Assembly (NCBI GenBank): GCA_900313185.1
Contig: OMQI01000073.1
Coordinates: 1-11,713, forward strand
Source of the DNA: an uncultured Rhodospirillaceae bacterium
Lineage (GTDB): Bacteria > Pseudomonadota > Alphaproteobacteria > RF32 > CAG-239
Reading direction: 5' to 3'
DNA length: 11,713 nt
In this document: positions 5,445-11,713 of the stretch, in pieces
How the letters are laid out: the number at the start of each line of letters is the position of its first letter
How positions within the stretch are numbered: the stretch's first letter is position 1
Position numbers and translations under genes: made by a program
The notes under the pieces: generated by a model
The model's input: only the letters and a program-made list of their open reading frames with translations
Told to the model about the DNA's origin: nothing
Databases searched by the model: none

Positions 5445-7310
5445 TTATACTTCAGGTACTGAAGCTTTAGTTTGTTTTTCCGCCGGAACCGGTGTTTGAT
5501 CGGCACGATTTATACTTTTTCCGGCAATTACATCACGAATTTCTTCACCGGAAAGCGTTTCATACTCCATCAATGCTTGCGCCAAAGTTTCCAATTCTTT
5601 GTTATATTGTTGCAAAATTCTGGTTGCTTCGGCGTGGGCATCAGTCAATAAGCGCTTAATTTCCGCATCAACCAAACGAGCGGTATCTTCGCTCATATTT
5701 TTATTTTGTGTAACCGCTCTTCCCAAGAACACTTCATTGGAATTTTCGGCATACAGAACCGGCCCTAAAACATCACTCATTCCCCACTCGGTAACCATTG
5801 AACGAGCTAAATTCGTAGCGGCGGAAATATCTGCCGAAGCTCCCGATGTTACTTTATCGTAGCCGAATTTCAATTCTTCGCTGGCTCGTCCGCCCATACA
5901 AATAATCAAACGAGACAACATTTTTGCTCTGGTATAAGAATATTGGTCTTTTTCCGGCAATTGCTGAACCATACCCAAAGCACGTCCTCTCGGGATAATG
6001 GTAGCTTTATGTATCGGGTCGGTTTCCGGTACGTGCAAAGAACAAATAGCGTGTCCGGCTTCGTGATAGGCTGTCAACTTTTTCTCTTCTTCGTCCATTG
6101 CCATCGATTTACGTTCATTACCCATCAGAACTTTATCTTTGGCATTATCAAAATCCTCCGCCGTAACTTTGCGCTTATTACGACGAGCCGCCAATAATGC
6201 CGCTTCATTTACCAAGTTTGCCAAATCGGCTCCCGAAAACCCCGGAGTACCTCTGGCAATTACCGATAAATCCACATCTTTAGCTAACGGAACTTTGCGA
6301 GTGTGAACGTGCAAAATTGCTTCTCGGCCTTTAATATCCGGATTACTTACCACAACCTGTCTGTCAAAACGTCCCGGACGCAACAATGCCGGATCCAAAA
6401 CATCAGGACGGTTGGTGGCGGCAATCAAAATAACATTTTCATTTGGCTCAAAGCCATCCATCTCAACCAAAAGCTGGTTTAATGTTTGCTCACGTTCATC
6501 GTTACCACCGCCTAAACCGGCGCCTCTGTGACGACCTACGGCATCAATTTCATCTATAAACAAAATACATGGCGAATTCTTTTTGGCTTGCTCAAACATA
6601 TCACGCACACGTGATGCTCCGACACCAACAAACATTTCCACAAAATCGGAACCAGATATGGAGAAGAACGGAACATTAGCTTCTCCGGCCACCGCTTTAG
6701 CCAATAAGGTTTTACCGGTTCCCGGAGGACCTACAAGCAAAACACCCTTTGGAATTTTACCGCCCAATCGTTGAAATTTCATCGGATCTTTCAAAAAATC
6801 GATAACTTCTTCCAATTCTTGCTTGGATTCATCGGCTCCGGCCACATCGGCAAACGTAACTTTTTTATTATTTTCTATCAAACGGGCACGAGATTTACCG
6901 AAACTCATCGCTTTATTGTTTCCGGCACTGGCCTGACGCATAAAGAACACCCACACACCTATTAACAATATCATCGGGAACCATGAAATAAGAATGCTCC
7001 AAAACGTATCGCCCGACGTATCTTTCGGCTGAGCTTCAATTTTAACATCGTTTTCAAGCAAAGTATCAACCGTAGTCGGGCTATACGGAGCATAAGTCAC
7101 GAACTTGCGTCCGTCTGTAGTGCTTCCGGAAATTTCTCCGCCGCTGATAGAAACATTTGCCACATGCTTATCTTTAACTTTATTCATAAAATCCGAAAAA
7201 GCTAATTTTTCATAATCAGATGCGAAATTTTTATTTTCAGAATAGCTGAAAATAGCTGTTAAAGCCACAAATGCGATAATCCAAATAAGTGCGTTCTTTC
7301 CAAACTTCAT
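5445..7310 (-). CDS. ftsH: ATP-dependent zinc metalloprotease FtsH
   Basis: FtsH is a hexameric inner-membrane AAA+ protease that extracts and degrades misfolded membrane proteins and selected cytosolic regulators. Seen in order in the 621 aa: TM helix 1 (about 8-22), an extracytoplasmic domain (about 27-102), TM helix 2 (about 103-124), Walker A GPPGTGKT (194-201), the pore FVGVGA segment (about 227-232), Walker B ILFIDEIDA (249-257), the second region of homology ending RPGRFDRQ (311-318), and the zinc site HEAGH (416-420). The likely third zinc ligand is D494, in TSGASADISAAT. Length is close to the usual 610-650, and all catalytic residues are present. It has its own promoter upstream and an AAGG Shine-Dalgarno. 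The adenine methyltransferase gene lies upstream, and the tilS or hpt gene often found next to ftsH is absent. Intact and surely functional. Confidence 0.98.
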   Translation of the reverse strand: MKFGKNALIWIIAFVALTAIFSYSENKNFASDYEKLAFSDFMNKVKDKHVANVSISGGEISGSTTDGRKFVTYAPYSPTTVDTLLENDVKIEAQPKDTSGDTFWSILISWFPMILLIGVWVFFMRQASAGNNKAMSFGKSRARLIENNKKVTFADVAGADESKQELEEVIDFLKDPMKFQRLGGKIPKGVLLVGPPGTGKTLLAKAVAGEANVPFFSISGSDFVEMFVGVGASRVRDMFEQAKKNSPCILFIDEIDAVGRHRGAGLGGGNDEREQTLNQLLVEMDGFEPNENVILIAATNRPDVLDPALLRPGRFDRQVVVSNPDIKGREAILHVHTRKVPLAKDVDLSVIARGTPGFSGADLANLVNEAALLAARRNKRKVTAEDFDNAKDKVLMGNERKSMAMDEEEKKLTAYHEAGHAICSLHVPETDPIHKATIIPRGRALGMVQQLPEKDQYSYTRAKMLSRLIICMGGRASEELKFGYDKVTSGASADISAATNLARSMVTEWGMSDVLGPVLYAENSNEVFLGRAVTQNKNMSEDTARLVDAEIKRLLTDAHAEATRILQQYNKELETLAQALMEYETLSGEEIRDVIAGKSINRADQTPVPAEKQTKASVPEV

Positions 7311-7351
7311 TTAACAACCTTTGCAAAATTATATTGTTAACATTTTCTCAA

Positions 7352-7380
7352 TATATAAGGCGGAAAAATCCAAAACTCAA
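7352..7380 (-). promoter_or_regulatory. Promoter of ftsH
   Basis: On the reverse strand, TTGAGT (7375-7380, within GCTTGAG), a 17-nt spacer and TATATA (7352-7357), about 40 nt before the ftsH start. It allows ftsH to be expressed apart from the methyltransferase operon, which ends at 7402 without a visible hairpin. Confidence 0.5.
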
Positions 7381-7401
7381 GCATTTTTGCTAAGTTAATA
7401 A

Positions 7402-8325
7402 CTAAAGCGAGTTGCGGTTTTTGAACACCCCGTCTTCATATCCTTGAATATTTTTATTGTTCTCGGCATCTTGCAAACGTTTTATTGCCAATGCCACATA
7501 TTTACGTTCCCGTTCTATTCCCAAATAGCGGCGCCCCAATTTTTTAGCCACCACCGCCGTGGTTCCGGAACCGACAAACGGATCAAATACCATATCGCCC
7601 ACATCACTTGAGGCCAAAATAAGCTTGGCTATCAATTTTTCCGGCTTTTGAGTCGGATGTTCGGTATTTTCCGGCATCGACCAAAACGGAATAGTTATAT
7701 CGGTCCAAATATTAGACGGAGCGGTATAACGAATTTTTGTTCCCGCTTCTTCATACCAATCCTTTGGCGTTCCTTTATTATCACAATAAGGAGCCAAAAC
7801 CTTTTTCTGCACTTTCACCGCATCTAAGTTAAATTTATAATCTTTGGAATTGCTGAAAAACCAAATATCTTCAAGGCAATTTTTCCAGTTATTGCGTGCC
7901 GCCCTACCTTTTTCCCGTTCCCAAGATATGCGATTTTGCAAAATAAAATATTTGCAGGCAATCTGCGGCAACATAATCGAACTTTTCCAATCGGTGCATA
8001 TATACAAACTGGCATTCGGTTTCAGCACTCTTTTTACCTTGGAAAGCCATTTATCAAGCCATTTGCAATAATCATCGCTTTGCATCTGTCTGAAAGTACT
8101 GTTACCGAAATTTTTGGTTAAATTATATGGCGGATCGACCACCATTAAATCCACAAAATTGTCGGGCAAATAGCGTAAGGCATAAAAAGTATCCTGCCAT
8201 ACTATTTTATCATTCAAATCATCAATTTTTTTCTGCGGAGAAAATTTAATTGCCTGCCCAGCCAAAGCAATCTCTTCTTTAGAGCTCAAAGATATTGTTT
8301 TGTTACGCAAAGCCCTATCTTTCAC
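7402..8325 (-). CDS. Solitary beta-class DNA adenine N6-methyltransferase
   Basis: The enzyme transfers a methyl group from SAM to an adenine in a specific DNA site. Motif IV, the catalytic DPPYN (64-68), comes first; the SAM-binding motif I, FVGSG (250-254 in FDPFVGSGTT), comes near the C-terminus. This order defines the beta class, which includes CcrM and M.RsrI. The conserved HPTQKP (223-228) precedes motif I. At 307 aa it lacks room for the C-terminal RAMA-type extension of CcrM (about 358 aa), so GANTC specificity cannot be assumed. No restriction endonuclease is adjacent, so it appears to be an orphan. The start is GTG at 8325, sharing GTGA with the HPr stop; no in-frame ATG occurs before the catalytic region. 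Co-translation with PTS genes is unusual. Target site unknown. Confidence 0.9.
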   Translation of the reverse strand: MKDRALRNKTISLSSKEEIALAGQAIKFSPQKKIDDLNDKIVWQDTFYALRYLPDNFVDLMVVDPPYNLTKNFGNSTFRQMQSDDYCKWLDKWLSKVKRVLKPNASLYICTDWKSSIMLPQIACKYFILQNRISWEREKGRAARNNWKNCLEDIWFFSNSKDYKFNLDAVKVQKKVLAPYCDNKGTPKDWYEEAGTKIRYTAPSNIWTDITIPFWSMPENTEHPTQKPEKLIAKLILASSDVGDMVFDPFVGSGTTAVVAKKLGRRYLGIERERKYVALAIKRLQDAENNKNIQGYEDGVFKNRNSL

Positions 8326-8597
8326 TGTTCTTCACCGAATTTTGCATTCACCAACGCCGAAATGGCATCTATTGCCGCTTGAGCATCTTCACCCTCTGCT
8401 TTAACTTTTATGGTAGTTCCTTTGGAAGCAGCCAGCATCATCAAACTTAAAATGGAATAGCCATCAGCACTCTGCCCGTCTTTTTCCACTATAACTTCGG
8501 CATTATAGAGTGAAACGCACTTAACGAACGCCGCAGCCGCACGGGCGTGCAAACCCTTTTGATTGCATATCACCAACGAGGTTTCGACAATACTCAT
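8322..8597 (-). CDS. ptsH: HPr, phosphocarrier protein of the PTS
   Basis: HPr passes phosphate from enzyme I to EIIA domains. The 91-aa protein has the active-site signature GLHARAA with the phosphorylated H17. The segment SADGYSILSLMMLAA (43-57) matches the second conserved region, with S48 in the place of the regulatory serine (Ser46 of Bacillus) phosphorylated by HPr kinase. No HPr kinase gene is visible in the window. Its start codon overlaps the EIIA stop (ATGA, 8594-8597), and its stop overlaps the methyltransferase start. With only an EIIA(Man)-like partner and no sugar permease, a regulatory phosphorelay like that of other alphaproteobacteria is more likely than sugar transport. Confidence 0.95.
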   Translation of the reverse strand: MSIVETSLVICNQKGLHARAAAAFVKCVSLYNAEVIVEKDGQSADGYSILSLMMLAASKGTTIKVKAEGEDAQAAIDAISALVNAKFGEEQ

Positions 8598-9001
8598 TTA
8601 GATGTTCCGTTCAAAAGCTGAGAAGCAACATTGATATGCTTTTTACCGGCTTCCTGCGCACAATCGACACATTTTGCAAGCGGCATATCTTTACGAACAC
8701 TGGCTAATTTTATCAGCATCGGCAAATTAACACCGGCAATCACATCAAAATTACCGTGTCCTATAACCGACATCGCTAAATTAGACGGAGTTCCGCCAAA
8801 CATATCGGTTAGAAGCAATACACCGTTTCCGTCGTCAACCGATTTGGCCTTAGTCAGAATTTCCTGACGGCGGGCATCCATATCATCATCGGGACCTATA
8901 CAAACACAAGCAACTTTCTCTTGTTTGCCGACAACGTGTTCCATTGCCGCCAAAAACTCCGAAGCCAAATTGCCGTGGGTAACAAAAACCAACCCTATCA
9001 T
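8594..9001 (-). CDS. PTS EIIA component, mannose family (EIIA-Man)
   Basis: This is a mannose-family EIIA, a cytosolic domain phosphorylated by HPr. The start is placed at the ATG 8999-9001 because it gives MIGLVFVTHGN, the usual beginning of the family with phosphorylated H9, and because it forms an ATGA overlap with the previous gene. The frame itself extends seven codons further upstream to 9022, inside that gene. The motif LLLTDMFGGTPSN (about 65-77) is characteristic, and the 135-aa length fits a single EIIA domain. No EIIB, EIIC or EIID follows, so it is an orphan signalling EIIA, as in alphaproteobacterial regulatory PTS loci where it normally sits between hprK and ptsH. Target proteins cannot be deduced. 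Confidence 0.93.
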   Translation of the reverse strand: MIGLVFVTHGNLASEFLAAMEHVVGKQEKVACVCIGPDDDMDARRQEILTKAKSVDDGNGVLLLTDMFGGTPSNLAMSVIGHGNFDVIAGVNLPMLIKLASVRKDMPLAKCVDCAQEAGKKHINVASQLLNGTSK

Positions 9002-9417
9002 TTTGTCATACCGCCTGTCCATGTTTTAACAGCGCCGAATGACTTAAGCAATTCATCTTTGCTTTTAGCACGGAAAATTTCATCGGCACGAATGCGACGA
9101 CCGTTCAAAACAATATCTTCCACATTCTCTACCTCTACAGCATATACTCTTTGCACTACTTCGCCGTGCAATTCAACAATCATCACCACCTCGGCTTCAG
9201 ACAACACGCCTCTGGTTTCGGCATCAACATTATCCAAGATAATGGAACGACGATCATCTCTTTTAAGCAACGCAGTCTTTTTGCCGTCAAATTGCAACAA
9301 CGGCTCTTTCGGCTCACCGTCACGAGCATCAATAAAAATAGCCAACTCGCCGTATTTATTTTCGATTATTTCAAAAAAGTCCTGCTTTTCCATTAAGGTA
9401 TAGTATTGGTTTTCCAT
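8998..9417 (-). CDS. Unknown protein at the head of the PTS operon, 139 aa
   Basis: The gene begins at the ATG 9415-9417 after a weak GGGG Shine-Dalgarno and ends in an ATGA overlap with the EIIA gene, so it is the first gene of a coupled operon. I do not recognise the family. It looks like a compact alpha/beta protein: alternating hydrophobic strands (GELAIFIDA, about 23-31; VVMIVELHGEVVQRVYAVEV, about 77-96), many charged turns, a helix-like AKSKDELLKSFG (about 117-128), and no membrane span or cysteine. In many alphaproteobacteria this place is held by hprK, a kinase of similar size, but no P-loop (GxxxxGKS/T) is present, so this is not an HPr kinase. A role linked to the PTS is inferred only from position. 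Confidence 0.78.
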   Translation of the reverse strand: MENQYYTLMEKQDFFEIIENKYGELAIFIDARDGEPKEPLLQFDGKKTALLKRDDRRSIILDNVDAETRGVLSEAEVVMIVELHGEVVQRVYAVEVENVEDIVLNGRRIRADEIFRAKSKDELLKSFGAVKTWTGGMTK

Positions 9418-9449
9418 ATTTTTTCCCCAATAAATTATTAAACTACCTT

Positions 9450-9478
9450 ATCCTAATATATTTTTTTACAAATGTAAA
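9450..9478 (-). promoter_or_regulatory. Possible promoter and palindromic operator for the X-PTS-methyltransferase operon
   Basis: On the reverse strand, TTTACA (9473-9478), a 17-nt spacer and TAGGAT (9450-9455). The -35 overlaps an inverted repeat, TTTACA-AA-TGTAAA (9465-9478), which could be an operator. Both calls are weak because the region is very A/T-rich. Confidence 0.35.
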
Positions 9479-9551
9479 TCTTAACTTTCAGTGATACGCA
9501 CAGTTTTGATATTATCTCAAAATGTATGGTCTATAACATCAACAATTTCCA

Positions 9552-10193
9552 TTACTTACATCTTTTTTTAATTTCGGCTTTAACCTTTTTCAAATCGCCG
9601 GAAGTCAAAAGCGGTATCAGTTCGTTAATTTCCTCAACACTCTTATCCCACCATTTGAATTTCAGCAACAACTCTATCAATTCGTCATCAAATCTTTTGC
9701 GCACCGGTTTTACCGGATTTCCAACCACAATCGTATAAGGCTCAATATTGCTACCAACCACACTGTTAGCACCGATTATTGCACCATCACCGATATGCAC
9801 TCCTGCAAGAATAGTTACATTTTGCCCAATCCACACATCATTTCCGACAATTGTATCGCCTTTTAATGGCATATCTTGTTTAAGAGGAACTTCTTGTTCA
9901 AAGCCTTCCATAATATAAAACGGATATGTAGAAACAGCATTCATCTGATGATTGGCACCGTTCATTACAAATTCAACACCTGCCCCGATTTGGCAAAACT
10001 TACCGATAATCAGCTTATCACCATTAAATTCATAGTGGTGGGTAACGTGTTTTTCAAAATCAATATCAGCAAAATAAGTAAAATCACCAACTTTAATGTT
10101 GGGATTTTTAATTGTCGGCTTGACGTAGGTTACCGTTTTGATATTCGGAACAGGAAATATTGTATTCGGGTTAGGTTTCGTTGCCTTTGTCAT
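9552..10193 (-). CDS. Vat-type xenobiotic (streptogramin A-like) O-acetyltransferase, left-handed beta-helix
   Basis: These trimeric enzymes use acetyl-CoA; the Vat and CatB groups inactivate streptogramin A and chloramphenicol. The protein shows KLIIGKFCQIGAG (60-72), then NGANH (78-82) with H82 matching the catalytic histidine of Vat enzymes, STYPF (88-92), hexapeptide repeats (about 113-146: IVGNDV, WIGQNV, VHIGDG, AIIGAN), the VVGNP turn (156-160) and RKRF (165-168). The length of 213 aa is normal for Vat. The ATG at 10193 is chosen because it overlaps the kinase stop as TGATG; a TTG three bases upstream is less likely. Resistance function is inferred, since many chromosomal relatives have no proven antibiotic substrate. 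It sits in an A/T-rich accessory cassette. Confidence 0.88.
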   Translation of the reverse strand: MTKATKPNPNTIFPVPNIKTVTYVKPTIKNPNIKVGDFTYFADIDFEKHVTHHYEFNGDKLIIGKFCQIGAGVEFVMNGANHQMNAVSTYPFYIMEGFEQEVPLKQDMPLKGDTIVGNDVWIGQNVTILAGVHIGDGAIIGANSVVGSNIEPYTIVVGNPVKPVRKRFDDELIELLLKFKWWDKSVEEINELIPLLTSGDLKKVKAEIKKRCK

Positions 10194-10708
10194 CAATACT
10201 CTCCTACATCCAAGTTGTATTCTTTATCTATCAAATGATACGGCAGATCATACTTTCGACACTGTTGCAAAATGCACTCATTGTCCTTTAAGGCTTCTTT
10301 TTGCGTAAAATCGCTGTCATCCAGCCGTTGTTCGATAACGTTGGCATGGTTTTTAATGTCCGCAAAATGATTTAAAATATAATTTTGGCTCATAATCAGA
10401 CAGATATATTTGATTTCTGGCAGATAATCCTCGCTAAAATCCTGCCGCCAAGCAAACGGAATATAGCAGCCCTCAACGATTAGATTTTGCTTGTTTTCGA
10501 TGGCGGTTTTAATCATTTCCCGCACAATCGGCCACAAATAATCCGTCAGTTTGTTATCATCAAGAGCGGTTAAGTCGGTCTGCTTGCTGCGGATCAACCC
10601 CATTTTCAGCAAATCTAGCGATAAAATCGGAAAGTGATACTTTTCCAGCATTTTTTGTGCCAGCAAAGTTTTTCCGGTATGTGATGCCCCTGTAATTAAA
10701 ATTATCAT
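10193..10708 (-). CDS. Small P-loop kinase-like protein, 171 aa
   Basis: The N-terminus, MIILITGASHTGKT, is a beta strand and Walker A motif (G7 to T14), followed by a helix and SLDLLKMGLIRS (about 30-41), as in small nucleoside or metabolite kinases of the adenylate kinase, shikimate kinase and 2-phosphoglycerate kinase type. NLIVEGCYIPF (about 74-84) may be the Walker B strand. The C-terminal part holds RLDD and a helix rich in K, E and C. It resembles proteins often labelled 2-phosphoglycerate kinase or adenylate kinase in Firmicutes, but the substrate is unknown. It starts 13 nt after the esterase gene and overlaps the acetyltransferase start, so the three form one transcription unit. It could modify a small molecule alongside the acetyltransferase; that is speculation. 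Confidence 0.8.
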   Translation of the reverse strand: MIILITGASHTGKTLLAQKMLEKYHFPILSLDLLKMGLIRSKQTDLTALDDNKLTDYLWPIVREMIKTAIENKQNLIVEGCYIPFAWRQDFSEDYLPEIKYICLIMSQNYILNHFADIKNHANVIEQRLDDSDFTQKEALKDNECILQQCRKYDLPYHLIDKEYNLDVGEY

Positions 10709-10721
10709 AAACTCTCACTTG

Positions 10722-11366
10722 TTAAATATCCAACATATCTTCAAAACTATTGAACCTGAAGAATATGTGATGTCTTGAGTTTGGTATTATCTGCAACTTT
10801 TCTTTATAAAAATCCCTTTGTACCTGCAAGTTAAATATTAAATCGTTTTCTGCCACAATTGCCTTATCAAATTCAGGATTAATTTTATCTTTATATTTAC
10901 CGTACAATTTGTAAATTGCGCTCAGTTCATTTTCACAACTTGCAATCGTGCGTAATGATGCCAGCTCATTATATTTTTCATATTCCGCATCATCAATAAC
11001 CATATATTTGCGGCGAAATTCCAAATAATTATCCAAGTTAATTTCTTTGAAAACATTGATAATTTCTTCAGATAAACCCAAAGTTTCATCAAATAAATAC
11101 GGATTACCGCACAACGCTACTTTCTGCCGAACATTCGGAATATTGTCAGCCATAATAGAGGCAATAAAGACACCGGCGGAATACGAAATAACATAAATAT
11201 TATCATACTTCGAAAAATCAAAATCCAAATTCAAATCCTGATAATCATACAATATCAGAATATCCTTTTTATCGTGCAAATTGGTAAACTGGTTATAATC
11301 ACACCCCCAGCCGGAAAAAAACACTATCAAATCCCGTGAACTGCTGTTTTGATAAAAATACTGCAT
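10722..11366 (-). CDS. BioG/DUF452-like alpha/beta-hydrolase (pimeloyl-ACP methyl ester esterase family)
   Basis: BioG esterases free pimeloyl-ACP from its methyl ester before biotin ring assembly. Seen here: LIVFFSGWGCD (13-23), the GWG oxyanion segment of the family; VISYSAGVF (59-67) with the probable nucleophile S63; and a C-terminal HHIF (199-202) supplying the likely catalytic histidine. The length of 214 aa is typical. The start is set at the ATG 11364-11366, because the longer frame begins with a TTG at 11409-11411 and because GGAGGT lies at 11380-11385, although its 13-nt spacing is long. No bioA, B, C, D or F gene is nearby, so a biotin role is possible but not shown. It precedes the kinase and acetyltransferase in the same direction. 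Confidence 0.78.
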   Translation of the reverse strand: MQYFYQNSSSRDLIVFFSGWGCDYNQFTNLHDKKDILILYDYQDLNLDFDFSKYDNIYVISYSAGVFIASIMADNIPNVRQKVALCGNPYLFDETLGLSEEIINVFKEINLDNYLEFRRKYMVIDDAEYEKYNELASLRTIASCENELSAIYKLYGKYKDKINPEFDKAIVAENDLIFNLQVQRDFYKEKLQIIPNSRHHIFFRFNSFEDMLDI

Positions 11367-11432
11367 TTCAGCTTTTTGCACCTCCGATATTCCAATTATA
11401 TTATTTTTCAACTATCTGCCAACAGTGAAATT

Positions 11433-11713
11433 TTAATGTATTTTCTCATTTCTCTTCATAGACTGACGCAAAAGCTCTTTCATCTCTTTAGCATAAGATT
11501 TTTTCGGCTGTTGTTTGCCATTTTCATTATTATTACTCGGAGCTGATTTAGTTTGTCTCTTAATCTCCGAAAGTTTAGCAGTCTGTCCCGACTTCTTCAA
11601 TATGAGTTCCGCCGTCTGATTTTGCGTCATATTCTTTTTACCGACCTTCTGAACATCTTTCATTTTTAAGGTCTTAACTTTGCGATTTCCGGTTAAATCT
11701 TTAACTTTTTTCA
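11433..11713 (-). CDS. Small lysine-rich protein of unknown function, reading frame open at the window edge
   Basis: The frame ends at TAA 11433-11435 and stays open to the right edge; an ATG occurs at 11663, but 16 further in-frame codons (KKVKDLTGNRK onward) run to the edge, where the last two bases, read as TG, could be the end of an ATG start at 11714. The visible protein of about 92 residues is very basic, rich in K, N and Q, with no hydrophobic core stretch except LSEIKR-type helices and a low-complexity linker (SAPSNNNENGKQQPKK). The C-terminal KEMKELLRQSMKRNEK is a likely charged helix. It could be a nucleic-acid-binding tail or a mobile-element protein; I do not recognise it. It lies 66 nt upstream of the esterase gene. 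Confidence 0.6.
   Translation of the reverse strand, partial: KKVKDLTGNRKVKTLKMKDVQKVGKKNMTQNQTAELILKKSGQTAKLSEIKRQTKSAPSNNNENGKQQPKKSYAKEMKELLRQSMKRNEKIH

Noticed and set aside
7402..8325. Methyltransferase as CcrM (GANTC)
   Set aside because: It has the same beta-class motif order but is about 50 residues shorter, without the C-terminal extension of CcrM; target specificity cannot be read from the sequence.
9002..9022. Upstream start of EIIA giving seven extra residues
   Set aside because: The family begins at MIGLVFVTHGN, and the ATG at 9001 forms an ATGA overlap identical in style to the next junction.
8921..9403. 160-aa plus-strand frame opposite gene X
   Set aside because: Serine/threonine-rich antisense frame without recognisable motifs. 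It lies over X and EIIA, which are linked by a clean ATGA overlap and belong to a coherent minus-strand operon.
8998..9417. Gene X as a short HPr kinase (hprK)
   Set aside because: Position and length fit, but no Walker A motif or HprK signature is present.

Overview
The window looks like chromosomal DNA from an AT-rich, probably gut- or host-associated alphaproteobacterium. This is an inference from three things: the PTS phosphorelay pair EIIA(Man)-HPr in an alphaproteobacterial arrangement, the linked yebC-ruvC, and several promoters of the form TTGA(C/N)-N16-18-TATA. No 16S rRNA, tRNA, CRISPR array, insertion sequence or origin was seen. No gap between genes exceeds about 135 bases.

Layout. 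(1) 1-501 (-): 5' part of a class I glutamine amidotransferase-like gene with composition unlike the rest; it faces away from the neighbouring plus-strand genes across a divergent promoter region (502-635). (2) 636-3193 (+): a small unknown gene with a strong terminator, a two-subunit 3-oxoacid (acetoacetate/butyrate-type) CoA-transferase, and an unknown single-span membrane protein. (3) A bidirectional terminator at 3212-3243 separates these from the minus-strand block. (4) 3243-9417 (-), in transcription order from 9417 down: unknown gene X, PTS EIIA(Man), HPr and a solitary adenine DNA methyltransferase, chained by three successive 4-nt overlaps; then ftsH with its own promoter; a DEAD-box-like protein reduced to one degenerate RecA domain; then yebC and ruvC. 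(5) 9552-11713 (-): an accessory-looking cassette holding the end of a lysine-rich small gene, a BioG/DUF452-like esterase, a small P-loop kinase and a Vat-type (xenobiotic) hexapeptide acetyltransferase.

Working together: the CoA-transferase subunits form one enzyme. X-EIIA-HPr-methyltransferase looks like one translationally coupled operon joining a regulatory phosphorelay to DNA methylation. FtsH (membrane protein quality control) sits next to a probable pseudo-helicase. YebC and RuvC are housekeeping. The 9.5-11.4 kb cassette looks acquired and may include an antibiotic-modifying acetyltransferase. The best candidates for something undescribed are the degenerate RecA1-only DEAD-box protein and the coupled X-PTS-methyltransferase operon.
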